64,000 nt of DNA from Streptococcus oralis (GTDB lineage: Bacteria > Bacillota > Bacilli > Lactobacillales > Streptococcaceae), in the NCBI RefSeq assembly GCF_016028255.1, contig NZ_CP065707.1, positions 186,001-250,000 on the forward strand, read 5' to 3'. Made by a program: the position numbers and the translations under genes. The number at the start of each line of letters is the position of its first letter. Position 1 is the first letter of the stretch. Positions 47,200 to 57,753 of this stretch are shown one piece after another. The notes under the pieces were generated by a model. The model saw only the letters and a program-made list of their open reading frames with translations, was not told the origin of the DNA and made no database searches.

Positions 47200-47877
47200 A
47201 TGTCTCAGATTGATTTACAAAAACTAACCAAGAAAAACCAAGAATTTATCCACATCGCTACCCAACAATTTATCAAAGATGGTAAAACAGACGCTGAAAT
47301 CAAGGCTGTCTTTGAGGAAGTTATTCCTAAAATCCTTGAAGAACAAGCCAAAGGAACGACAGCTCGTTCCCTCTATGGCGCTCCAACCCACTGGGCTCAT
47401 AGTTTCACTGTCAAGGAGCAATATGAAAAAGAGCATCCTAAGGAAAATGACGATCCAAAACTCATGATTATGGACTCAGCTCTTTTCATCACTAGCCTCT
47501 TTGCCCTCGTCAGTGCCCTCACAACCTTCTTCTCAGCAGATCAGGCTATTGGCTATGGTTTGATTACCCTCTTGTTGGTTGGACTTGTAGGAGGACTTGC
47601 CTTCTACTTGATGTACTACTTTGTTTACCAGTATTATGGACCAGACACAGACCGTAGTCAACGCCCTCCATTCTGGAAATCAATCCTCGTCATCCTGGCC
47701 TCTATAGTCCTTTGGTTGGTTGTCTTCTTTGCAACAAGCTTCCTACCAGCAAACCTCAATCCAGTCCTTGCTCCATTGCCTTTGGCTATCCTGGGAGCTG
47801 CCCTTCTCGCTCTTCGCTTCTATCTCAAGAAACGTTTCAATATCCGAAGTGCAAGCGCGGGCCCATCACGTTACTAA
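47200..47877 (+). CDS. DUF1129 family membrane protein
   Basis: 225 aa. Cytosolic N-terminal part of about 95 residues (TARSLYGAPTHWAH signature), then four hydrophobic segments (about 99-120, 124-147, 165-185, 190-210) and a basic tail. AGAGGAG precedes the ATG at 47200; an upstream ATG in the end of corA is less likely. Regularly paired with corA in streptococci. Function unknown. Confidence 0.85.
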   Translation: MSQIDLQKLTKKNQEFIHIATQQFIKDGKTDAEIKAVFEEVIPKILEEQAKGTTARSLYGAPTHWAHSFTVKEQYEKEHPKENDDPKLMIMDSALFITSLFALVSALTTFFSADQAIGYGLITLLLVGLVGGLAFYLMYYFVYQYYGPDTDRSQRPPFWKSILVILASIVLWLVVFFATSFLPANLNPVLAPLPLAILGAALLALRFYLKKRFNIRSASAGPSRY

Positions 47878-47890
47878 GATAATAAATAAG

Positions 47891-47917
47891 CAACTGCTCA
47901 GGCGGTTGCTTTTTTGC
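47891..47917 (+). terminator. Terminator after the corA-DUF1129 unit
   Basis: GCAACTGC-TCA-GGCGGTTGC followed by TTTTTTG. Confidence 0.85.
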
Positions 47918-48019
47918 TTGCTTTCTTGAGATTCAATAGAACTTCTGAGTCTCATTCTTGTAGTTTTCTCTCATCTTTTGTGATAAAATAGGCTCAATCT
48001 ATTTCTAGGAGGATGAGAT

Positions 48020-49054
48020 ATGGTTTCTACTATTGGTATTGTTAGTTTGTCTAGTGGTGTTATCGGAGAGGATTTTGTCAAACACGAAGTGGACTTGGGT
48101 CTCCAACGTCTCAAGGATTTGGGACTCAATCCTGTCTTTTTGCCCCATTCGCTAAAGGGCTTGGACTTTATCAAGGATCATCCTGAGGCGCGTGCAGAGG
48201 ATTTGATGCAGGCATTTTCTGATGATAGCATTGACATGATTCTTAGCGCCATCGGTGGGGATGATACCTATCGTTTGCTACCTTATCTTTTTGAAAATGA
48301 CCAACTACAAAAGGTTATCAAACAAAAGATTTTTCTTGGTTTCTCGGATACGACCATCAATCACCTCACGTTGCATAAACTAGGGGTCAAGACTTTTTAT
48401 GGGCAATCCTTTCTGGCAGACATTTGTGAATTAGACACGGAAATGTTAGCCTATAGCCTTCATTACTTTAAAGAACTAATCGAGACGGGAAGAATCTCAG
48501 AAATCCGCCCTAGCGACCTTTGGTATGAGGAACGGGCTGATTTTAGCCCCAAGGCTCTGGGAACAGCTCGGGTCAGTCATGTAAATACAGGTTTTGACTT
48601 GTTACAAGGAAATGCTCAGTTTGAGGGGGAAATCCTCGGTGGTTGCCTTGAGTCCCTCTATGATATCTTTGACAACTCTCGATATGCGGACAGTAGAGAA
48701 CTCTGCCAAAAGTACAAACTCTTCCCTGATTTATCCGACTGGGAAGGAAAGATCCTCTTGCTAGAAACAAGCGAAGAAAAGCCTGAACCGAAAGACTTCA
48801 AAAAAATGTTGCAGGCTTTGAAAGAAACTGGGATATTTGAGGTCATCAGTGGACTCTTGGTCGGGAAACCTATGGATGAAACCTTCTATGATGACTATAA
48901 AGAGGCGCTAATGAACATCATTGACAGCAATATCCCGATTGTCTATAATCTAAACGTTGGCCATGCTACACCAAGAGCTGTTGTGCCCTTCGGCGTCCAT
49001 GCTTATGTGGATGCAAAAGAGCAAGTCATTCGCTTTGACTATAACAAAAAATAA
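48020..49054 (+). CDS. S66-family peptidase (LD-carboxypeptidase/MccF-like)
   Basis: 344-aa serine peptidase. Catalytic serine in GFSDTT (S109), the ILGGCLESL segment with the glutamate, and the histidine in NVGHATPRAVVPFG. Members cleave LD-peptide bonds in murein turnover or microcin C. No signal peptide, so cytosolic murein-peptide recycling or self-immunity is more likely than wall processing. AGGAGGATGAGAT precedes ATG. Confidence 0.88.
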   Translation: MVSTIGIVSLSSGVIGEDFVKHEVDLGLQRLKDLGLNPVFLPHSLKGLDFIKDHPEARAEDLMQAFSDDSIDMILSAIGGDDTYRLLPYLFENDQLQKVIKQKIFLGFSDTTINHLTLHKLGVKTFYGQSFLADICELDTEMLAYSLHYFKELIETGRISEIRPSDLWYEERADFSPKALGTARVSHVNTGFDLLQGNAQFEGEILGGCLESLYDIFDNSRYADSRELCQKYKLFPDLSDWEGKILLLETSEEKPEPKDFKKMLQALKETGIFEVISGLLVGKPMDETFYDDYKEALMNIIDSNIPIVYNLNVGHATPRAVVPFGVHAYVDAKEQVIRFDYNKK

Positions 49055-49159
49055 ACAATTTCTCTATTTTTGTGCTTTGGTATTGATTTTCGTTACAATT
49101 TGTGTCTAAATTTATTGCATTTTGCTTATTTCTATGATATCTTTTTGAAGGAGGTATAT

Positions 49160-49423
49160 ATGACTAAACAAAAAATAAATCAAATTGTCGGTTCAATTGG
49201 AGCCTTTATCGGGATTATTGTATTTATCGCCTACATCCCACAAATTTTTGCCAATTTACAAGGCAACAAAGCTCAACCATTCCAGCCTTTATCCGCAGCA
49301 GTATCTTGTTTAATTTGGGTTATTTACGGGTGGACAAAAGAACCTAAGAAGGATTGGATACTAATTATTCCAAACTCAGCTGGCGTTGTCTTAGGTGGAC
49401 TGACATTTCTCACTGCACTATAA
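49160..49423 (+). CDS. SemiSWEET sugar transporter
   Basis: 87 aa with three helices and the PQ motif (VFIAYIPQIFANLQG), typical of bacterial SemiSWEETs that act as dimers to let sugars through the membrane. AAGGAGG lies before the ATG at 49160; the frame is open 30 codons upstream without a binding site. Terminator follows. Confidence 0.9.
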   Translation: MTKQKINQIVGSIGAFIGIIVFIAYIPQIFANLQGNKAQPFQPLSAAVSCLIWVIYGWTKEPKKDWILIIPNSAGVVLGGLTFLTAL

Positions 49424-49442
49424 AAATTACTAGCATATAATC

Positions 49443-49474
49443 AAAAAGCTGAGAGGAATTTCTCAGCTTTTTCT
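49443..49474. terminator. Bidirectional terminator between SemiSWEET and tag
   Basis: AAAAAGCTGAGA-GGAATT-TCTCAGCTTTTTC; works for either strand. Confidence 0.85.
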
Positions 49475-49505
49475 ATATTCTCAGATAGTTAGACGCTTGG
49501 ACTCA

Positions 49506-50069
49506 CTAACTTCCGCTTTTCCACTCACAATCATTCTCATGATCATCTATCAGACCTGCCGCCTGTAGAAAAGATAAAACGGCAACTGGACCTGTGAACT
49601 TGAAACCTCGTTTTTTTAGATCTTTGGCTAATTTTTCAGACAAGGCTGTTTTAGCAGGTGCTTGGCGATAGTCAGGAACATCATTCACGATAGTTTTCCC
49701 CTCAACAAAAGACCAGAGATAGGTATCAAAGGAACCGTAGTTTTTCTGGACTTGTAAAAATGCTTGAGCGTTGGCACGCGTAGCAAAGAGCTTGGCACGA
49801 TTTCGGATGATGGCTGGATTATCTAACAAGGCTTCCAACTCCCCATCTGTCATTTCTGCGACACGTTGGGCTTGGTAGTTGTAAAAGACTTCTCGGAAAG
49901 CTTGGCGTTTCTTTAGTACCGTTTCCCAAGACAGACCAGCCTGATAAGTCTCCATACAGAGCAGTTCAAAAAGAGCGCGGTCGTCATGAAGGGGTTGGCC
50001 CCACTCCTGATCGTGGTAGGCGATATAGAGAGGATTGGTCATCTTGACCCACGAACAACGTTTTGGCAT
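49506..50069 (-). CDS. tag: DNA-3-methyladenine glycosylase I
   Basis: 187-aa base-excision enzyme removing 3-methyladenine. Starts MPKRCSWVKMTNPLYIAYHD and holds the zinc-snap residues (Cys5, and His/Cys near the end in DDHENDCEW), with the QAGLSWETVLKKR motif. 9 bp after ruvA, so co-transcribed. Confidence 0.95.
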   Translation of the reverse strand: MPKRCSWVKMTNPLYIAYHDQEWGQPLHDDRALFELLCMETYQAGLSWETVLKKRQAFREVFYNYQAQRVAEMTDGELEALLDNPAIIRNRAKLFATRANAQAFLQVQKNYGSFDTYLWSFVEGKTIVNDVPDYRQAPAKTALSEKLAKDLKKRGFKFTGPVAVLSFLQAAGLIDDHENDCEWKSGS

Positions 50070-50078
50070 ATTATTCTC

Positions 50079-50672
50079 CTATTTGACCAACATCTTAAGA
50101 GCTGACTTGATATAGTTCTCGGCTGTATCTGTCGTTCCTTCAAAGAATTTCTTGATTTTCTTGAGCTCGGTCGCCTTGTAGCCCAATGCCAACATGGCTT
50201 CCATAGCTTCTTCCAGTTCTTGGTTTTCAGCGCTGGTTTGCACTGCCACCTTGGCAGGAAGGTCATCACTAGCCACGACTACCTTGCCTTCCAAGTCTAG
50301 CACCATCTGTTGGGCTGTTTTCTTACCAATTTTAGGGAACTTGGTCAAGTAGGTGATGTTCTTAGTCTCAATCGCCTGAACCAAGCCAGCATTATCATCG
50401 GCTGCGATGATAGCAAGAGCTGATACAGGACCAATCCCAGAGACCGAGATCAGACTAAGAAAGAGCTTCTTCTCATCTTCTGAGCGAAAACCATAGAGCA
50501 GATGTGCGTCCTCACGAACAACTTGATGCACATAAATTTGAGTCTCTTGATTAACCCGACCTGAGTAAGCATAGGGATTGGCTACACGCAAGATATAACC
50601 GATACCATTGACCTCTAAGACAATATATTTAGCAGTGATTTTAGTAATGATTCCTTTTAAATATTCGTACAT
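50079..50672 (-). CDS. ruvA: Holliday junction DNA-binding subunit RuvA
   Basis: 197-aa RuvA, starting [20 protein letters not shown], with two helix-hairpin-helix motifs ([26 protein letters not shown]) and the C-terminal RuvB-binding domain. The longer frame upstream is not RuvA. Forms the tetramer that holds the junction for RuvB (2367-3365). Confidence 0.97.
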   Translation of the reverse strand: MYEYLKGIITKITAKYIVLEVNGIGYILRVANPYAYSGRVNQETQIYVHQVVREDAHLLYGFRSEDEKKLFLSLISVSGIGPVSALAIIAADDNAGLVQAIETKNITYLTKFPKIGKKTAQQMVLDLEGKVVVASDDLPAKVAVQTSAENQELEEAMEAMLALGYKATELKKIKKFFEGTTDTAENYIKSALKMLVK

Positions 50673-50752
50673 AGTTTTTTCTCCATTATTTTGCCTATCT
50701 AGTATATCATATTTTCCCAAGACAGATGGCAACAAAAGGTGCAACCTCTGGT

Positions 50753-50781
50753 TGACAAATAGTACAGGAGATTGTATTCTC
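50753..50781 (+). promoter_or_regulatory. Promoter of the XRE-type regulator gene
   Basis: TTGACA (50753-50758), 17-bp spacer, TATTCT (50776-50781). Confidence 0.7.
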
Positions 50782-50828
50782 ATTATAAGTAAAAACTGTT
50801 AGGATAGAGGTAGAAAAAGGAGGATAGA

Positions 50829-51329
50829 ATGATGAAACTCGCAGAAAAACTATTTGAGCTCAGAAAGGAAAAAGGTTGGTCCCAGGAAAAGCTAGCAGAA
50901 CAAATCAATGTTTCTCGGCAAAGCATCTCAAAATGGGAGTCTGGACAAGTCCTTCCTGAAATCGAAAAAATCATTGAATTAAGCAAGATTTTCCAAGTGA
51001 CAACTGACTATCTACTACTGGATGAAAACTCTGAAAAAGATTCCACAGCAGTGATTTTGGAGGAAGAAAAGGACAAATACTATAAAGAGGCTAAATCCTT
51101 TGGTCTCTGGCAAATGATTTATATTTTCGTCTTGGCTCTGGCTATCTATCTCTTTTTAGCTGGTTCTAGTTTCCCAGCCGAATTCACCGCCTGGATTTGG
51201 CTGACCTTCGTTCTTTTGATTGCTTCAGCGATTGCTATCAACAAAGCTCTCAAAACCAAACAACGTTATCTTGATAAAGTGATTGGTCTTGAGAATCCTT
51301 CCGACAAAGACGACACTACAAAATCTTGA
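50829..51329 (+). CDS. XRE-family regulator with membrane-anchoring helices
   Basis: 166 aa. An N-terminal HTH-XRE domain (about 4-61, [20 protein letters not shown]), a linker with an acidic coiled stretch, then two transmembrane helices (about 94-113 and 117-138) and a cytosolic tail. Such proteins sense something at the membrane. Start at 50829 or three bases later. Targets unknown; it lies alone among divergent repair genes. Confidence 0.85.
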   Translation: MMKLAEKLFELRKEKGWSQEKLAEQINVSRQSISKWESGQVLPEIEKIIELSKIFQVTTDYLLLDENSEKDSTAVILEEEKDKYYKEAKSFGLWQMIYIFVLALAIYLFLAGSSFPAEFTAWIWLTFVLLIASAIAINKALKTKQRYLDKVIGLENPSDKDDTTKS

Positions 51330-51446
51330 GTCACCTAGTTCAGTTTTCACAACACTTTTTATAGGACTGGTCTTGTCAAGCAAGTGTAAACCTCGTGTCA
51401 ACTTGCCCATATCCAATCAAAGTACCACCTTAGAAAAACTAAAAAG

Positions 51447-51476
51447 CCTTGTTTAAAAGGAACAAAGGCTTTTTGT
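51447..51476. terminator. Bidirectional terminator between the XRE gene and mutL
   Basis: AAAAAGCCTTGTT pairs with AACAAAGGCTTTTT. Confidence 0.85.
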
Positions 51477-51480
51477 GTTC

Positions 51481-53430
51481 TTAATATTTCCCCAACTCAC
51501 GAAGACTAGTGTGATTTTCCTGAATGCGACGGAACATCTTTTCCATATCCGACTTAGTGAAGTGCACCAAAACAGGACGTCCGTGGGGACAGTTGTAGGG
51601 ATTATCACATTGAGAAAGCTGATAGAGGAGCTGTCTAGCCGAGTGTCCATCGATACGATGGTTAGCCTTGATAGACCGCTTGCAGGACATCATAATAGCC
51701 AACTCTGCTCGATATTTCTTGATAGAAACTTCCTTGGTCAAAAGGAGCATGTCACACATCTCATAGATGCCTGATTCAATCTCTTCTTCTGCCATCCAGA
51801 TAGGATGTTCACGTAAAATAAATTGATTCTCCCCGTACTCTGCTAGAAAGACGCCCACTTCCTCCAAAAGTGCCATTCTTTCCTTGAGACGTAGGGCATC
51901 ATCCGCTGGAAATTCAAAGATATAGGGCACTAGGAGTTGCTGCTGGCTCTGGTCAACATTACCAATACTTTCTCGGTATTCCTCATACTTGACCCGTTCC
52001 TGAGCAGCGTGCTGGTCTATGATATAGAGCCCATCTCGCCCTTGGGCAAAGAGATAGGTTCCATGCATTTGCCCGAAAAATTCCAACTCTGGGAAGCTTG
52101 AAGATTCTTCTCGCTCCAGCTTATCATAGGCCTTATCTAGACTGGCTAAATCTAGCTCTGGATGGTCCAGTTGGTCATAGTTAGCTGGCTTTCTCTCTGC
52201 AAAATGCAGTTTTGCTGGCTTAGTCAATTGCTCCAAGGTTTCTTTGGCAAATAAAGTCAAATCCTGTCCTTCATCAGTCAATTCTACCTGATAATCAGCT
52301 ACTTCAGCTTGACTAGGTCTTGTCGGCTCAGTTTTCTCATAGTAGAGCGTATTTTCTTTGAGTGGGAGAATGGTCTGCTCCACCTTTTGACGATTGCGCA
52401 CGGTCGATTTGGCAAGATTTTCCAAGGCATCTGGAATCAAGGTTTGCTCCTTGAGACTGTTGGAAATAGCTTCTGAGACCAGCGTCATCAGTTCTTTTTC
52501 CTTGGAAATCCGTACCTCTTGCTTGGTTGGATGTACATTGACATCCGCTAGATAAGGATCGATATGGATGTGAATGACAGCCAGTGGAAAACGTCCAACC
52601 ATGAGCTTACTGCCATAACCATCTAAAATAGCACGATTGAGTAGGAAGTTCTTGATATAACGACCATTGATGAAAAGACTGATATAGTTGCGGTTGGCTC
52701 TAGTTAACTCAGGCAAGGACACAAAACCTGTAATTTCGAAATCAAGGTCAGAATTCTCAATTTCAATCATCTTCTTGGCACTCGCCAAACCATAAATTCC
52801 TGCGATGGCTTGACGCAGTTGACCAGTCCCTGCTGTCCGCGTCATCTCCTTGTCATCACTAATCAAACTGAAGGAAATCTCAGGATGGGCCAAGCCCAGA
52901 CGGTTGACAATATCAATGATATGAGACAACTCCGCTTGCTGGCTCTTCATATACTTGAGACGGGCTGGCGTGTTGAAAAAGAGATCCTCCACACAAACCT
53001 TGGTTCCCACTGGACTAGTCGCTGGAATGACTTCCTCAACTTCTCCCCCACGCGCGACTAACTTGGTTCCATGACTAGCACCATCTACCGCCGTTAACAG
53101 AGTCAGAACACTAACAGAAGCGATAGAAGGCAGGGCTTCACCACGAAAACCAAGCGTCCGAATCCGAAAAAGATCTGCTTGATTTTTTATCTTACTAGTC
53201 GCATGACGACGCAAAGCCAATTCCACCTCATCGTGGACAATTCCATGGCCATTATCGGTGATTTGGATTTTCTTGAGACCAGCTTCTTCAATCTCAATGA
53301 TAATCTGGCTAGAGCCAGCGTCAATGGCATTTTCTACCAACTCTTTGACCACACTAGCAGGACGTTCAATCACTTCTCCCGCCGCTATCTGGTTTGCCAG
53401 TACCTCTGGCAATTCAATAATATGAGACAT
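51481..53430 (-). CDS. mutL: DNA mismatch repair protein MutL (HexB)
   Basis: 649-aa MutL. GHKL ATPase part with ELVENAIDA (30-38), DNGHGI and [11 protein letters not shown], then a linker and a C-terminal domain with the endonuclease motif DQHA-x2-E-x4-E (starting D472), CKRSIKA and CPHGRP. The intact motif indicates a nicking MutL, as in Gram-positives without MutH. Downstream of it on the same strand is nothing close; mutS is upstream with two plus-strand genes between. Confidence 0.97.
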   Translation of the reverse strand: MSHIIELPEVLANQIAAGEVIERPASVVKELVENAIDAGSSQIIIEIEEAGLKKIQITDNGHGIVHDEVELALRRHATSKIKNQADLFRIRTLGFRGEALPSIASVSVLTLLTAVDGASHGTKLVARGGEVEEVIPATSPVGTKVCVEDLFFNTPARLKYMKSQQAELSHIIDIVNRLGLAHPEISFSLISDDKEMTRTAGTGQLRQAIAGIYGLASAKKMIEIENSDLDFEITGFVSLPELTRANRNYISLFINGRYIKNFLLNRAILDGYGSKLMVGRFPLAVIHIHIDPYLADVNVHPTKQEVRISKEKELMTLVSEAISNSLKEQTLIPDALENLAKSTVRNRQKVEQTILPLKENTLYYEKTEPTRPSQAEVADYQVELTDEGQDLTLFAKETLEQLTKPAKLHFAERKPANYDQLDHPELDLASLDKAYDKLEREESSSFPELEFFGQMHGTYLFAQGRDGLYIIDQHAAQERVKYEEYRESIGNVDQSQQQLLVPYIFEFPADDALRLKERMALLEEVGVFLAEYGENQFILREHPIWMAEEEIESGIYEMCDMLLLTKEVSIKKYRAELAIMMSCKRSIKANHRIDGHSARQLLYQLSQCDNPYNCPHGRPVLVHFTKSDMEKMFRRIQENHTSLRELGKY

Positions 53431-53516
53431 CTTTCAGCCCCTTTCTGTATCTATTTTCCTAGAAATTGATCAGTGCTATTATACCATATTTCAGATGCTA
53501 CCAGAAAAAGCAAATA

Positions 53517-53547
53517 CCACATAGACTCTAAATCTCTCCACATAGAC
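53517..53547 (+). promoter_or_regulatory. Direct repeat: probable LytTR operator
   Basis: CCACATAGAC at 53517-53526 and again at 53538-53547, 21 bp apart, directly before the promoter of the LytTR gene. LytTR proteins bind two 9-10-bp direct repeats at about this spacing, so this is a good candidate for autoregulation. Confidence 0.6.
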
Positions 53548-53555
53548 AAAGTCCC

Positions 53556-53584
53556 TTGCCATGGACCGTAAAATAGTGTTTAAT
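53556..53584 (+). promoter_or_regulatory. Promoter of the LytTR-DUF3021 pair
   Basis: TTGCCA (53556-53561), 17-bp spacer, TTTAAT (53579-53584), nine bases after the direct repeat. Confidence 0.6.
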
Positions 53585-53638
53585 AAAGGTGTACAGGAAG
53601 TGATCACAAGCTTGTATAACTGAAAAGGAGGGAAATTT

Positions 53639-54079
53639 ATGAAAGTAGAACTACAGATTAAGGAGACGTACAAGGAAGAAAAGCTGATTGTCCAAGCACC
53701 TCAAGAAACTAAAAACGTCCAAAAAATCATCGAATTTGCTGAAAATCTTGACCAAAAAGAAACAATCAAAGGTAAGATTGATGATCAGGTCTATCTAGTT
53801 GAAATTGGCAAGATTCAGCGCTTCTATATCGAGAATCGAAAGGTTCTAGCAGAAACTGCATCTCAGACCTACAGCATTGATTTGTGGCTCTATCAGGTTC
53901 TTGAAATTCTGCCAACCACTTTTATCCAAATTTCCCAATCAGAAATCGTTAATATCGACTCGATCTCTCATCTCAAGCTCACGCCCAACGGTCTGGTTGA
54001 AATTTTCTTGAAAAACGAAAGCTTCACCTACTCTTCACGCCGTTACCTAAAAACCATCAAGGAGAAATTAGAACTATGA
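53639..54079 (+). CDS. LytTR-family DNA-binding regulator
   Basis: 146 aa consisting of a short N-terminal region and a single LytTR domain (about 45-146; KIQRFYIENRKVL..., FIQISQSEIVNIDSISHLKL, SRRYLKTIKEKL). No receiver domain. It overlaps the next gene by four bases. This matches LytTR regulatory systems such as S. mutans HdrRM and BrsRM, in which a membrane partner holds the regulator inactive. Targets unknown. Confidence 0.88.
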   Translation: MKVELQIKETYKEEKLIVQAPQETKNVQKIIEFAENLDQKETIKGKIDDQVYLVEIGKIQRFYIENRKVLAETASQTYSIDLWLYQVLEILPTTFIQISQSEIVNIDSISHLKLTPNGLVEIFLKNESFTYSSRRYLKTIKEKLEL

Positions 54080-54534
54080 AAAAACAAGTATTTCACGACG
54101 CAGCTGCTGGTGTCCTCATCGGCCTCATCCTCTCTATCATCTTTTCACTCATTTATGCTCCAAATACCTACGCCCCATTAAGTTCCGACTCTCTCATCGG
54201 CCAAGTGATGGCTCAACATCAGGTTCACGGCGCCCTGGTTTTGCTCTACTGCACACTTATCTGGTCAGCTATCGGCGTTCTCTTTAGCTTTGGTAAGCGA
54301 TTATTCAGCCGTGACTGGAGCTTGCTCCGTGCCACACTTTCCCATTTCTTCCTCATGCTGGCTGGCTTTGTCCCACTAGCAACTCTGGCTGGTTGGTTTC
54401 CCTTCCACTGGATTTTCTATCTCCAGCTCATTCCAGAGTTTGCGATCGTCTACCTCATCATCTGGGCTATTCTCTATAAAAGAGAAGCTAAAAAAGTAGA
54501 CCACATCAATCAACTTTTGGTCCATAAAAAGTAA
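54076..54534 (+). CDS. DUF3021 membrane protein, probable inhibitor of the LytTR regulator
   Basis: 152 aa with four transmembrane helices (about 8-29, 50-72, 85-107, 114-134) and a basic cytosolic tail, DUF3021 type. In LytTR regulatory systems such proteins block the cognate regulator until an unknown signal arrives. Start overlaps the LytTR stop (ATGA), so coupled. Terminator follows, facing the mutS gene. Confidence 0.85.
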   Translation: MKKQVFHDAAAGVLIGLILSIIFSLIYAPNTYAPLSSDSLIGQVMAQHQVHGALVLLYCTLIWSAIGVLFSFGKRLFSRDWSLLRATLSHFFLMLAGFVPLATLAGWFPFHWIFYLQLIPEFAIVYLIIWAILYKREAKKVDHINQLLVHKK

Positions 54535-54543
54535 TAAAGAAAT

Positions 54544-54576
54544 CCCACTCACAAATGCATGAGTGGGGTTCTTTTT
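54544..54576 (+). terminator. Terminator of the LytTR-DUF3021 unit
   Basis: CCCACTCA pairs with TGAGTGGG, followed by GTTCTTTTT; it reaches the end of convergent mutS. Confidence 0.8.
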
Positions 54577-57109
54577 ATAATTTTTGTTTGAACTCAACTA
54601 AGACATTCATAGCCTGCATAGGTGTCATATTGTAAACATCCAGTTCTGCTAATTCTGCTAGGATAGGGTGCTCTTCAGGCGCGTCAAAGAGTGACATCTG
54701 TTCAGTAACAGCACTTGTTTCTCTCATTGGAGCAGGACTTTCCGTCCCTTGACTCTCCAGTTGTTTCAAAATCTTATCCGCTCTTGCTAAAAGTTCTGCT
54801 GGTAAGCCAGCAATCTTAGCAACGTGGATACCGTAGGATTTGTCAGCTGGTCCTGGTTCGATCTTGTGAAGGAAAGTGACCTGTCCATCCTGTTCTAAGG
54901 TTGCCACGTGGACATTGACCAAGTGTTCCAAGCTAGACTCCAGACTGGTCAACTCATGGTAGTGGGTCGCAAAGAGGGTTTTGGCTCCGATATGTTCATG
55001 AATATATTCGATGATGGACTGTGCAAGAGCCATCCCGTCATAAGTTGCAGTTCCGCGTCCCAATTCATCGAAGAGAATGAGTGAGTCCTTGGTCGCATGC
55101 GAAATGGCATTGTTGGCCTCCATCATCTCTACCATGAAGGTTGATTGACCTGAAACCAAGTCATCTGCTGCTCCTATACGGGTAAAGATAGCATCAAAAA
55201 TCGGCAAATAGGCACTCTCAGCAGGAACATAGGAACCCATCTGGGCCATAACCGCAGTCATGGCTAGCTGGCGCATGTAGGTAGACTTCCCACTCATGTT
55301 GGGCCCTGTAATCAATTGAATGCTGGTATCTTCTGCCATCTGAATAGTATTAGGAATATAGGTCTGAGCTCCCATGACCTTTTCAACGACAGCATGACGC
55401 CCTTTCTGGATATCGATTTGTGAGTCGTCGCCAAACTCAGGTCGGATCAGATGCTGGGTTTCAGCTACAACCGCCAGACTTTGCAAGACATCAACCGTTG
55501 CAATTCCTTGGGCTAGAGCCTGCAAACGCTGTATATACTTGCTGACTTCCTCACGGATGCGCATAAAGATTTCATACTCTAGGTTGGCTGACTTCTCACG
55601 CGCCTCCAACATATCCCCCTCGATACGGGCTAATTCCTCAGTACCAAAGCGTTCTGAGTTTTTCAGCGTCGCCTTTCGGAAAAAGTGGGCCGGCACATTC
55701 CCCAGTTGCGAATTGGTCACATGGAAATAGTAACCGTCCTTTTTATTGTAGTCAATCTTGAGCGTACTGATGCCAGAGTTCTCTCTCTCCTTAGCCTCAA
55801 TCTCAGCAATCCAACTGGTCCCTTCTCTGAGCACTCGGCGGTATTTATCCAAGGTCTCATCAAATCCCGTACGGATAATGCCGCCTTCCGTAATCACATG
55901 AGGAGCTTCAGGAGCAATCGCTGCGCTAATCAAACTCTCCAACTCAGGGATTCCATCCAATTGTTCGATAAGATAGGCCAGAGCAGGTTGCTCCATTGCC
56001 TCTAAAATCGCTCGAATCCGTGGCACACTGGATAAAGTGGTCGCCAACTGCAAGAGATCCTTGGGATTGGTCTTGCCAAAAGAAACCCGACTAGCCAAGC
56101 GTTCGATATCATAAACACCCTTGAGACTGTCTGTTAAATCACTGCGCTCAAAGAAGTGGTCAAGAAAGACCTGCACCACCTCTTGACGTTGGACGATTCG
56201 CTCCTTATCAATCAAAGGACGATGGATCCAAGAACGCAAGAGCCGCATTCCCATAGCCGTTTTGGTTTCATCCAAAAGCCAGAAAAGACTGCCTTGCTTC
56301 TTGCCTGAACGAGCATTCTCAACCAAATCCAGACTAGCCTTTGTCGCATAGTCCATCTGTAAGAAATCTTTGATTTCATAGCGGATAACTGGTTTGAGAT
56401 GGTTCAATTCCCGCATCTGGGTCCGGTGAACATACTGGAGCAGCTTACTAGCTGCTGCTTGCTCCACAGATGCCAGTCGTGGATCCAGTAAATGAATATC
56501 CTCAAAGCCATCCTTCTCATAAGAAAGCACCAGATTCATCTGACGGCTGAGGATTTGTTCTTCTTCCTCAGACAAATCATAACCCAGCACCACTTCACGA
56601 GCCTTGAGGTTACGGATTTCCCCACAAACCAGCGTGAAATCCAATAAACCCGTCACATAAAAGTCACCGGTCACCAGATCCATATATGCCAGACCAAATT
56701 GATTGCCATCACGATCTATGGCAACCAAGAAATTGTTCTGACTATCGGGCTTACTACTATCAACCACTGTACCGGGGGTGATGACCTGAACCACCTCTCG
56801 CTTGACAACCCCAACCGCTTGTTTGGGATCCTCCATCTGCTCAGCAATAGCCACCTTATAGCCCTGCTCAATCAAAACATCAATATACTGCTGGGCAGAA
56901 TGATAGGGAACACCAGCCATGGGTATCGGATTTTCTGCATTTTTATTACGACTGGTCAGTGAAATCTCTAAAACCTGCGCCGCATTGACCGCATCTTCGT
57001 AAAACAGCTCATAAAAATCACCCATCCGAAAGAGCAAAAAAGCATCTGGATATTGCTTTTTAATATCCACATACTGCTGCATACCAGGTGATAGTTTTTC
57101 TGTCGTCAT
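54575..57109 (-). CDS. mutS: DNA mismatch repair protein MutS (HexA)
   Basis: 844-aa mismatch sensor, matching pneumococcal HexA from memory almost residue for residue. N-terminal mismatch-binding [13 protein letters not shown] ATPase with Walker [10 protein letters not shown] (602-610), and the DELGRGT and ATHYHEL motifs. AAGGAG precedes the ATG at 57109. 50 bp after argR, so likely co-transcribed with it. Confidence 0.98.
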   Translation of the reverse strand: MTTEKLSPGMQQYVDIKKQYPDAFLLFRMGDFYELFYEDAVNAAQVLEISLTSRNKNAENPIPMAGVPYHSAQQYIDVLIEQGYKVAIAEQMEDPKQAVGVVKREVVQVITPGTVVDSSKPDSQNNFLVAIDRDGNQFGLAYMDLVTGDFYVTGLLDFTLVCGEIRNLKAREVVLGYDLSEEEEQILSRQMNLVLSYEKDGFEDIHLLDPRLASVEQAAASKLLQYVHRTQMRELNHLKPVIRYEIKDFLQMDYATKASLDLVENARSGKKQGSLFWLLDETKTAMGMRLLRSWIHRPLIDKERIVQRQEVVQVFLDHFFERSDLTDSLKGVYDIERLASRVSFGKTNPKDLLQLATTLSSVPRIRAILEAMEQPALAYLIEQLDGIPELESLISAAIAPEAPHVITEGGIIRTGFDETLDKYRRVLREGTSWIAEIEAKERENSGISTLKIDYNKKDGYYFHVTNSQLGNVPAHFFRKATLKNSERFGTEELARIEGDMLEAREKSANLEYEIFMRIREEVSKYIQRLQALAQGIATVDVLQSLAVVAETQHLIRPEFGDDSQIDIQKGRHAVVEKVMGAQTYIPNTIQMAEDTSIQLITGPNMSGKSTYMRQLAMTAVMAQMGSYVPAESAYLPIFDAIFTRIGAADDLVSGQSTFMVEMMEANNAISHATKDSLILFDELGRGTATYDGMALAQSIIEYIHEHIGAKTLFATHYHELTSLESSLEHLVNVHVATLEQDGQVTFLHKIEPGPADKSYGIHVAKIAGLPAELLARADKILKQLESQGTESPAPMRETSAVTEQMSLFDAPEEHPILAELAELDVYNMTPMQAMNVLVEFKQKL

Positions 57110-57159
57110 ATTGGCTCTCTCCTTGTCAAAAATAAGGCTTGGGAACAAGTCCCAAAACC

Positions 57160-57606
57160 CTATTCATCCTTCATCAAATCTAGCAAACGCTCTTCCATGA
57201 GCTTGGCAACATGCTGGTCTCGACAAATAACCAGTAAGGTATTGGCACCAGCAACCGTCCCTAAAATCGCCTCGTCCTTATTTTCATCAACAATATTTGC
57301 TAAGACAGCTGCTTCTCCCAGCTTGGTATGAAGTACCAAAGTAAACTCTGCTCTCGCAATTCCTTCTAGATGATGCGACAAAAATTCTACCAAATCAATC
57401 TTTTCTGTTTCATTCGCTAGCACATAATATACCATACCATTTTTCTTAACCTTGATCAAGCCGATTTCGCGCAGATCGCGAGACAAGGTCGTTTGCGTCA
57501 CAAAGACATTCCGAACTTCTAGGCGATCTTGGATATCCTTTTGTGTAGCTAGTTTTTCCTCAGTGATCATCTTTTTAATCAACTGGTGTCGTTCTTTTTT
57601 TCTCAT
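57160..57606 (-). CDS. argR: ArgR-family arginine repressor
   Basis: 148-aa ArgR/AhrC: N-terminal winged helix ([20 protein letters not shown]) and a C-terminal hexamerisation and arginine-binding domain with [15 protein letters not shown]. Divergent from argS, and probably autoregulated through the palindrome at 57677. Confidence 0.95.
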   Translation of the reverse strand: MRKKERHQLIKKMITEEKLATQKDIQDRLEVRNVFVTQTTLSRDLREIGLIKVKKNGMVYYVLANETEKIDLVEFLSHHLEGIARAEFTLVLHTKLGEAAVLANIVDENKDEAILGTVAGANTLLVICRDQHVAKLMEERLLDLMKDE

Positions 57607-57660
57607 ATCAACCTCTTACATGAATATTTATAACCGATTTCGGGTTTATTTTTAGATATA

Positions 57661-57687
57661 ATTATACCAAAAAAACTGAATAATTCA
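57661..57687 (-). promoter_or_regulatory. argR promoter with an ARG-box-like palindrome
   Basis: TATAAT on the minus strand (57661-57666) and TGAATAATTCA (57677-57687), a perfect 11-bp palindrome resembling half of the ARG box, which overlaps the -35 region. Confidence 0.55.
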
Positions 57688-57753
57688 AAAAAATCTTTCT
57701 TCTTTCACTAAATTTATGATAAAATAGAATAAAAGTCCAAAAGGAGCCTACTT

